Notes under the pieces: generated by a model
Told to the model about the DNA's origin: nothing
Databases searched by the model: none
Seen by the model: only the letters and a program-made list of their open reading frames with translations
DNA from: Clostridiales bacterium
Lineage (GTDB): Bacteria > Bacillota > Clostridia > Oscillospirales > Oscillospiraceae
Assembly: GCA_012516225.1 (NCBI GenBank)
Contig: JAAYWX010000147.1
Location: 1 to 6,153, forward strand
Direction of reading: 5' to 3'
Length of the DNA stretch: 6,153 nucleotides
Part shown: one piece after another, positions 1 through 4,876 of the stretch
Layout: the number at the start of each line of letters is the position of its first letter
Numbering within the stretch: position 1 is the first letter of the stretch
Position numbers and translations under genes: made by a program

Positions 1-1157
1 CACAGCACCTTTACTGTTTTCCCTATAAACGACCTGCTCCATTCATCCATAATTTCCGCCTGAATATCCATAACAGTTTCTTGGCGGCGCTGCGCTTCTT
101 CCTCATCACAGCGATCCGGCATATCGGCAGCTGGCGTTCCTTCTTCAGGAGAAAACACAAAAACTCCCGCACGTTCAATTTTAGCTTCCCTTAAAAATCT
201 GCACAGTTCCTCAAATTCTTCCGCGCCCTCACCGGGCAGTCCGACAATAAGACTTGTTCGTATGACGACTCCTTTTACTTTTTCTCGTAGCCTTGTGAGG
301 AGCCGACGTATATCGTCACCGGTTCCGCGTCTGTTCATCCGCTTCAAAATATTGTTGTTTATATGCTGTATAGGGACATCTATATATTTTAAAATTTTCT
401 CTTCTTGGGCAATAGTGTCTATCAGCTCATCATCGAACTCATCGGGGTACAAATAATGCAACCGTATCCACTCTATGCCGTCTATCCTGCAAAGCTGGCG
501 CAGAAGCTCAGAAAGAGAATGTTTTCCATATAAGTCAGTTCCATAACGGGTAATATCTTGGGCGACTACAATAAGCTCTTTTGTCCCCGTCTGAGCAAGA
601 GCGCGGGCTTCTTCAACGATGTCCTCCATCTTCCTACTACGGTATTTCCCGCGTATGCATGGGATAACACAAAACGCACACCGGTTGTTGCAGCCTTCGG
701 CAATTCGGATATAGGCCCAAGCTGGTCCTGTTGAAACAATACGTCCGATTTCTTTCTCCGGAGCATTTATATCGGCAAATTTAGAAACAGACTTCCCCTT
801 GAGAGAGGATTTTACCGCTTCAACAATATCCCCGTAGCTGCCGGTACCAAGAACCGAATCAATTTCGGGAAGCTCTTTTAAAATCTCATCTTTGTATCTC
901 TGGACAAGACATCCAGTTGCCACAATGCTTTTAATTTTACCTGCTTTTTTTAGTTCGCCCATAGCTATAATAGTATCTATAGCTTCACTCTTTGCGGATT
1001 CGATAAATCCGCAGGTATTTATGACGACGGCATCGGCGTCTTCTGGTTCGGGAACTATATCATATCCCGCCTCACAAAGCAGATAAAGCATCTGTTCGCT
1101 GTTTACTAAATTCTTAGGACAGCCCAATGAAATTAAGGCCACCTTATTCTTTGCCAT
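1..1157 (-). CDS. rimO: RimO, ribosomal protein S12 methylthiotransferase (3' end cut by window edge)
   Basis: Radical-SAM enzyme of the methylthiotransferase family. RimO adds a methylthio group to the conserved aspartate of ribosomal protein S12, using two [4Fe-4S] clusters and SAM in the cytoplasm. The frame is open from the ATG at 1157 to the window edge (385 codons); family members are roughly 430-445 residues, so most of the C-terminal TRAM domain is missing. Seen directly: the N-terminal domain with LGCPKNLVNSE (11-21) and cysteines C13, C49 (NTCGFIES) and C83 (TGCL) for the auxiliary cluster; the radical-SAM motif CNNRCAFC (C156, C160, C163) followed by RGKYRSR (169-175); YIDVPIQH (258-265); RTSLIVGLPGE (300-310); FSPEEGTPAA (335-344). 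The frame ends at GKTVKVL, the start of TRAM. RGKYRSR and the LGCPKN start favour RimO over the tRNA enzymes MiaB and MtaB. The start is supported by GGAGG five bases upstream. It lies 42 bases after recX on the same strand. C167, just after the SAM motif, is unusual. Confidence 0.95.
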   Translation of the reverse strand, partial: MAKNKVALISLGCPKNLVNSEQMLYLLCEAGYDIVPEPEDADAVVINTCGFIESAKSEAIDTIIAMGELKKAGKIKSIVATGCLVQRYKDEILKELPEIDSVLGTGSYGDIVEAVKSSLKGKSVSKFADINAPEKEIGRIVSTGPAWAYIRIAEGCNNRCAFCVIPCIRGKYRSRKMEDIVEEARALAQTGTKELIVVAQDITRYGTDLYGKHSLSELLRQLCRIDGIEWIRLHYLYPDEFDDELIDTIAQEEKILKYIDVPIQHINNNILKRMNRRGTGDDIRRLLTRLREKVKGVVIRTSLIVGLPGEGAEEFEELCRFLREAKIERAGVFVFSPEEGTPAADMPDRCDEEEAQRRQETVMDIQAEIMDEWSRSFIGKTVKVL

Positions 1158-1162
1158 AACAA

Positions 1163-1167
1163 CCTCC
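1163..1167 (-). promoter_or_regulatory. Ribosome binding site of rimO
   Basis: A perfect GGAGG sits five bases before the ATG at 1157. It fixes the start of rimO, and the encoded N-terminus (MAKNKVALISLGCPKN) matches the usual RimO beginning. Confidence 0.85.
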
Positions 1168-1184
1168 GGTGTTTTTCATAAGCA

Positions 1185-1196
1185 GTCTATATAGAC
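1185..1196. repeat. 12-base perfect palindrome GTCTATATAGAC between recX and rimO
   Basis: The sequence GTCTATATAGAC is identical on both strands and lies three bases past the recX stop codon, 27 bases before the rimO start. There is no spacer, so as RNA it could form only a weak hairpin with a very small loop, and no T-run follows. It is therefore a poor terminator. It could be a binding site for a dimeric regulator, or chance; no known operator is recognised. Confidence 0.4.
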
Positions 1197-1199
1197 ACG

Positions 1200-1820
1200 T
1201 TAGTAATCTAAATTTTCCGAATTGAACCTGTCTATCGCCGCTCTTATTTCGTCCCATGAAAAGCCGCGTCTGTAAAGTGCATCCGCCGCTTTTTTAAGCT
1301 CTGCCCTGTCTGGGCTGGTGCTTTTAAGCTTACGCCTCAGCAGTTCATAAACTGCATCTTCATTTTCAGGCATTTCTGAAAGCGCATCTTCCCATATTTC
1401 CTTTGGAATCTTCCGTCTGTACAGCTCGGCTTTTATTTTATGAATTCCATAGCCTTTGCCGGCATAATGCCGCACGATCATTCCGGCATACTGCCTGTCG
1501 TCAAGATAGTGGCGCTCTAAAAGCCACTCTATGCATTCCTCTGCGTTTTCAGGAGTTTCTCCTTTTTCGGTAAGCCTGCTGTAAAGTTCACCGCAGGACA
1601 TTGGTTTTGCCGCTATTATCCTTAAAGCCCTCTCTTTGCAAGAGGAAAGGGACGCACGCGAATTAAGCTCAGACAGTTCTTCTTCGGAAAGCTCTTTTCC
1701 TTGAAAAAGAGAAAGATCCGAAATTGCATCCAAGCTCAGTTTAATTACAGACCCGTCGGAAAAACCAACAGCGAATTTTTTCGGAGAAAGCTCGCGCAGT
1801 TCGGTAACTGTTATACTCAT
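1200..1820 (-). CDS. recX: RecX, regulator of RecA
   Basis: RecX family proteins bind along the groove of the RecA-DNA filament and limit or modulate its extension and strand exchange. This one has 206 residues, longer than E. coli RecX (166) and in the usual range for Firmicutes. The first ~57 residues are a strand-rich N-terminal extension (FAVGFSDGSVIKLSL, 16-30). The helical RecX repeats follow: repeat 1 at about 61-112, ending in the characteristic YLDDRQYA (105-112); repeat 2 at about 113-150, with GKGYGIHKIKAELYRRKI (121-138); repeat 3 at about 152-200, with ALYRRGFSWDEIRAAI. The identity is also supported by position: the ATG lies five bases after the recA stop, so translation is probably coupled. 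Only a weak purine-rich GAAGAA precedes the ATG, overlapping the recA stop, which fits lower RecX production than RecA. No internal damage is seen. Confidence 0.93.
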   Translation of the reverse strand: MSITVTELRELSPKKFAVGFSDGSVIKLSLDAISDLSLFQGKELSEEELSELNSRASLSSCKERALRIIAAKPMSCGELYSRLTEKGETPENAEECIEWLLERHYLDDRQYAGMIVRHYAGKGYGIHKIKAELYRRKIPKEIWEDALSEMPENEDAVYELLRRKLKSTSPDRAELKKAADALYRRGFSWDEIRAAIDRFNSENLDY

Positions 1821-1825
1821 ATTCT

Positions 1826-2929
1826 TCAGCCGTCAAAATCGTCTGCCGAGATATCAACCGCACGTCCTGCAGCTTTTGTTTCCTGTTTGGAAGTCTGAAT
1901 AGAGATCAGTTTTGCTGCATTTTCGCGTATTTTCATTTCAATCTCGTCACAGACATCGGGATGTTCCTTCAGATATTCCTTAACGGCATCCCTTCCCTGT
2001 ATTCTCGCATCGCCAACGGTAAACCAAGAGCCTGCTTTATCGATAAGCTCAAGCTTTACGCCGAGATCTATAATCTCTCCTATTTTGGAAATTCCTTCAC
2101 CATAAATAATATCGAACTCCGCCTCTTTGAATGGGGGCGCCACCTTATTTTTTATAACTTTCGCCTTGGTGCGGTTGCCGTACGATTCCGAACCGTTTTT
2201 AAGCGTTTCCACACGCCGTACATCTATGCGAACGCTTGAAAAATACTTAAGAGCGCGGCCGCCGGGAGTAGTTTCTGGGTTTCCGTAAGACGCCCCTATT
2301 TTTTCGCGGAGCTGGTTTATAAATACAACTATGGTTCTGGTTTTAGAAACTGTTCCTGCAAGCTTGCGCAACGCCTGTGACATCAAGCGCGCCACAACGC
2401 CGACGCTTGAATCGCCCATATCTCCTTCAAGCTCGCTTCTGGGTAAAAGTGCAGCCACGCTGTCAACTACCACGACATCCAGCGCTCCGGAACGAACAAG
2501 TGCCTCCGTAATTTCAAGTGCTTGTTCGCCGGTATCTGGCTGGGATATAAGAAGGCTGTCTATATCAACACCCAATGCCCTTGCGTAAGCGGGCTCCAGC
2601 GCGTGCTCCACATCTATAAAAGCTACTTCACCGCCCGCCTTCTGCGCACTTGCAAGAATATGGAGTGCAAGAGTCGTCTTTCCGGACGATTCAGGTCCGA
2701 ATATTTCCACTATGCGTCCTCTCGGAACTCCTCCTATCCCGAGAGCGAGGTCAAGCGACAATGACCCCGTGGAAATCGCCTCAACATTTATTGGAATATC
2801 ATCGCCGAGACGCATTATGGCTCCTTTGCCGTAGTTCTTTTCAATCTGTGCAAGAGCAGCCTCAAGCGCTTTTTTCTTATCCTCGGCCTGCCCCACCGGA
2901 GTGATGGGAATTTTTTTCTTTTCTGCCAT
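1826..2929 (-). CDS. recA: RecA recombinase
   Basis: ATP-dependent strand-exchange protein for homologous recombination, and co-protease for LexA where an SOS system exists; acts in the cytoplasm as a filament on single-stranded DNA. At 367 residues it is full length. Seen in order: N-terminal helix with ALAQIEKNYGKGAIMRLG (25-42); Walker A GPESSGKT (78-85); catalytic Glu108 in FIDVEHALEP; Walker B VVVVD ending at Asp156; loop L1 EGDMGDSSVG (168-177); MSQALRKL (183-190); FINQLREKIG (203-212); loop L2 with SYGNPETTPGG (214-224); Tyr276 in IIYGEGIS, the adenine-stacking position; an acidic tail SADDFDG, as usual. Departures from the E. coli pattern are Ser175 at the L1 His163 position, Tyr215 at the L2 Phe203 position, and RIQGR (309-313) where RIGQGR is common. 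The catalytic residues are all present, so it should be active. ATG at 2929 is supported by GAGG seven bases upstream. No LexA box is evident in front of it. Confidence 0.99.
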   Translation of the reverse strand: MAEKKKIPITPVGQAEDKKKALEAALAQIEKNYGKGAIMRLGDDIPINVEAISTGSLSLDLALGIGGVPRGRIVEIFGPESSGKTTLALHILASAQKAGGEVAFIDVEHALEPAYARALGVDIDSLLISQPDTGEQALEITEALVRSGALDVVVVDSVAALLPRSELEGDMGDSSVGVVARLMSQALRKLAGTVSKTRTIVVFINQLREKIGASYGNPETTPGGRALKYFSSVRIDVRRVETLKNGSESYGNRTKAKVIKNKVAPPFKEAEFDIIYGEGISKIGEIIDLGVKLELIDKAGSWFTVGDARIQGRDAVKEYLKEHPDVCDEIEMKIRENAAKLISIQTSKQETKAAGRAVDISADDFDG

Positions 2930-2935
2930 AATGTC

Positions 2936-2940
2936 ACCTC
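2936..2940 (-). promoter_or_regulatory. Ribosome binding site of recA
   Basis: The minus strand reads GAGGT here, followed by GACATT and the ATG at 2929. The spacing from GAGG is seven bases. This supports the recA start and suggests efficient initiation. Confidence 0.8.
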
Positions 2941-2953
2941 ATCATTTTGTTTA

Positions 2954-2967
2954 GCCGCAAAAGCGGC
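2954..2967 (-). repeat. Small inverted repeat (hairpin) between prmC and recA
   Basis: The minus strand reads GCCGC-TTTT-GCGGC, a perfect five-pair GC-only stem with a four-base loop, 12 bases after the prmC stop and 24 bases before the recA start. It is followed by TAAACAAAATG, not a T-run, so it is not a standard intrinsic terminator. The loop and 3' arm can also pair differently: TTTTGC (2962 to 2957) is complementary to GCAAAA (2976 to 2971). Two exclusive foldings are therefore possible on paper. It might be an RNA stability or processing element; function is inferred only. Confidence 0.45.
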
Positions 2968-2979
2968 GTGTTTTGCACA

Positions 2980-3837
2980 TCAAACATTTCCGTAAACAAC
3001 TCTGTCTATCCCGAGTGTATCTTTAATGCAGCCGATATTGTTAAGTCCGGCAAGGCGCATCAATTTTACAACCGCTTCGGCCTGTCCGATTCCGACTTCA
3101 AAGATAATAAGCCCGCCTATTCTCACAACATTACGCCATTTGGTAAGGATAGCTCTGTAAAAATCAAGTCCGTCCTCGCCGCCGTCAAGTGCCAAAACCG
3201 GCTCATAATTTTTGACTGATTCGTCAAGTCCGTCAAGTTCCGAGGTAGGTATATAGGGCGGGTTGCAGACAAGCAGGTCAAAACTGCCCAGCATCATGGG
3301 TGGAGCGGAAAGCGCATCAATCTCGACACAGGTCACACGCGGAGTCAGCTTGTTCCTAAGTACGTTCTGTTTTGCAACTCCGAGAGCCGCGCGGCTTTTA
3401 TCGGCAAGAACGACGTGCGCTGCGGGCAGCTCTTTGGCAATTGCGCAGCCTATGCATCCGCTTCCGGCGCAGAGATCAAGCACACGCGCATCCATTTTTC
3501 TCCCTTTCAGTGCGGTTATTGCCGTATCAACAAGAACCTCCGTATCAATTCTCGGGATAAGCACATCCTTTGTTACAGAAATAGGTATCCCATAAAATTC
3601 CCAATCACCCGTTATATAGGCAACCGGCTCTCCCTTCAGCCTTCTGTCCACCATTTCATAGACTTTTTCCGCAACGGTGTCCGAGGTATAAAGGTTTATG
3701 TCCCGAAGAAAAGCGTCCATCGGCTTTCCTGCCGCATGAGCCGTAATAAGCCTTGCTTCAAGATTATGGGCAGCCACCCCGTTATCGCGAAGCTTTTTCC
3801 TCGCTTCAATATAGATATCGTTATATGTCTTTGGCAT
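2980..3837 (-). CDS. prmC: PrmC, release factor N5-glutamine methyltransferase
   Basis: SAM-dependent enzyme that methylates the glutamine of the GGQ motif in release factors RF1 and RF2 and so raises termination efficiency; cytoplasmic. The 285 residues match the family's usual 275-300. Seen: N-terminal helical domain (1-~85) that in this family holds the release factor, with AYITGDWEFYG (73-83) at its end; LIPRIDTEVLV (93-103), the family's PRPDTE element with Ile for the second Pro; SAM-binding motif DLCAGSGCIG (121-130); acidic D146 in VLADKS at the end of strand 2; the catalytic and substrate-binding NPPYIP (192-197); YEPVLALDGGEDGLDFYR (211-228), typical of PrmC and distinguishing it from other NPPY methyltransferases (PrmB usually differs here). 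ATG at 3837 follows AAAGGA (3848-3853) by ten bases. It lies 35 bases after the yqhQ-like gene and 50 bases before recA. The usual partner prfA is not adjacent. Confidence 0.95.
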   Translation of the reverse strand: MPKTYNDIYIEARKKLRDNGVAAHNLEARLITAHAAGKPMDAFLRDINLYTSDTVAEKVYEMVDRRLKGEPVAYITGDWEFYGIPISVTKDVLIPRIDTEVLVDTAITALKGRKMDARVLDLCAGSGCIGCAIAKELPAAHVVLADKSRAALGVAKQNVLRNKLTPRVTCVEIDALSAPPMMLGSFDLLVCNPPYIPTSELDGLDESVKNYEPVLALDGGEDGLDFYRAILTKWRNVVRIGGLIIFEVGIGQAEAVVKLMRLAGLNNIGCIKDTLGIDRVVYGNV

Positions 3838-3847
3838 AGAAACTAAT

Positions 3848-3853
3848 TCCTTT
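3848..3853 (-). promoter_or_regulatory. Ribosome binding site of prmC
   Basis: AAAGGA on the minus strand, ten bases before the ATG at 3837. The spacing is slightly long but within the working range. The site lies in the 35-base gap after the preceding gene. Confidence 0.6.
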
Positions 3854-3872
3854 CAGTAAATACACTTGCGCA

Positions 3873-4823
3873 TCACCACGCATCAAGTCCCTTTTCCTCG
3901 GGAATAACGAGTTTCATCGCCTCAATTGCACACTCAATCATTTCTTCATCCGGTTCTGCGGTAGTAAGCCTTTGGAGTGCTTTTCCAGGGGCGGAAAGAA
4001 CAGCTGACAGCCAGTTGTCATGGCGTCCTGCCCAGCGGTTTATTTCATAAGAAATGCCCATGACAACAGGCAGAAGCAAAATTCTAAGCCCCATTCTGAC
4101 CCATACATTGTCCCAAGTCAGGAAAGAGAAAATAAAAATGCTTATAATCATAACAACGAACAGAAAGCTTGTACCGCATCTCGGATGAAATCTCGACTGT
4201 ATTTTCACATTTTCAGCAGTAAGCGGCAATCCCTTTTCATAGCAGAATATCGTCTTATGTTCCGCTCCGTGATATCTGAATACCCGTTTCAAATCCTGAG
4301 ACTTCGTGCATAAATACATATAAAGCAAAAAGATTGCAATACGGATAAGCCCTTCCGTAAGGTTACGGACAGCCGAAGACTGTGTCAAGTCTGTCGCCAA
4401 TCCTGCAATAATAGTGGGCAAAAGTATAAATAGCCCTACAGAAAGAAGTACTCCAAGAAAAACAGCAAAATCGATTATAAATTTCTCTGCTTTTTCCTTT
4501 CCGAACTTCTTTTCAATCCATTTGTCGAATTTGCTTGGCTGATCCTGTTCTTCTTCCGGAAGAAGGCTTGCCGAATAAGTAAGCGCCTTTACTCCGTAAA
4601 CCATGGATTCAACAAAAATAACAGCCCCTCGGATAATAGGCAGTCCGAGTATCTTATAGCGCTCCTTTAAAAAGTGCGGTTCTTCCACTTTGGTAACAAG
4701 TCCCTCTTTTGTCCTTACGACAACAGACTGCTTTATCGGCCCTCTCATAAGGATTCCCTCGATAAGAGCCTGTCCGCCTATGCTTGTACGGAAATCTTCT
4801 GCAGTCCTTTTCTTTTTTCCCAT
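3873..4823 (-). CDS. yqhQ: YqhQ-like DUF1385 membrane protein
   Basis: Member of the DUF1385 family (B. subtilis YqhQ; often labelled 'predicted metal-dependent enzyme'). Its biochemical role is, to my knowledge, not established. The 316 residues match the family length. Seen: a soluble N-terminus with the family signature GGQALIEGILMRGP (16-29); a charged stretch (89-116); hydrophobic segments likely to span the membrane at about 117-142, 157-173, 219-237 and 243-260; YHGAEHKTI (184-192) and HPRCGTSFLF (213-222) between them, whose His, Glu and Cys residues are the basis for the metal-binding idea; and the C-terminal AEPDEEMIECAIEAM (289-303), also typical. ATG at 4823 is preceded by AAAGGAAA (4830-4837). 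Proximity to prmC is a common arrangement in Clostridia and supports the assignment, but says little about function. It follows the histidine kinase by 53 bases. Confidence 0.9.
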   Translation of the reverse strand: MGKKKRTAEDFRTSIGGQALIEGILMRGPIKQSVVVRTKEGLVTKVEEPHFLKERYKILGLPIIRGAVIFVESMVYGVKALTYSASLLPEEEQDQPSKFDKWIEKKFGKEKAEKFIIDFAVFLGVLLSVGLFILLPTIIAGLATDLTQSSAVRNLTEGLIRIAIFLLYMYLCTKSQDLKRVFRYHGAEHKTIFCYEKGLPLTAENVKIQSRFHPRCGTSFLFVVMIISIFIFSFLTWDNVWVRMGLRILLLPVVMGISYEINRWAGRHDNWLSAVLSAPGKALQRLTTAEPDEEMIECAIEAMKLVIPEEKGLDAW

Positions 4824-4829
4824 TGGCTG

Positions 4830-4837
4830 TTTCCTTT
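4830..4837 (-). promoter_or_regulatory. Ribosome binding site of the yqhQ-like gene
   Basis: AAAGGAAA on the minus strand, six bases before the ATG at 4823. The resulting N-terminus is lysine-rich and precedes the conserved GGQALIEG motif by the usual short distance. Confidence 0.6.
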
Positions 4838-4876
4838 CGGTTTTAAATAAACATTAGAAGGGTTCTATGTGTTTTG

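Noticed and set aside
566..766. 66-codon minus-strand open frame
   Set aside because: Lies inside rimO in another frame. The rimO frame is open throughout and carries all expected motifs.
1046..1055. GTTCCCGAAC inverted repeat as a LexA box
   Set aside because: It lies within the rimO coding sequence and has the half-sites in the opposite order to the Firmicute SOS box (GAAC-N4-GTTC).
2954..2967. Hairpin before recA as an intrinsic terminator
   Set aside because: Only five base pairs and no T-run on the 3' side; it would not be expected to stop transcription.
3415..3846. 143-codon open frame on the plus strand
   Set aside because: Entirely antisense to prmC, whose motifs are unmistakable; its composition looks like a shadow frame and it shows no recognisable domain.
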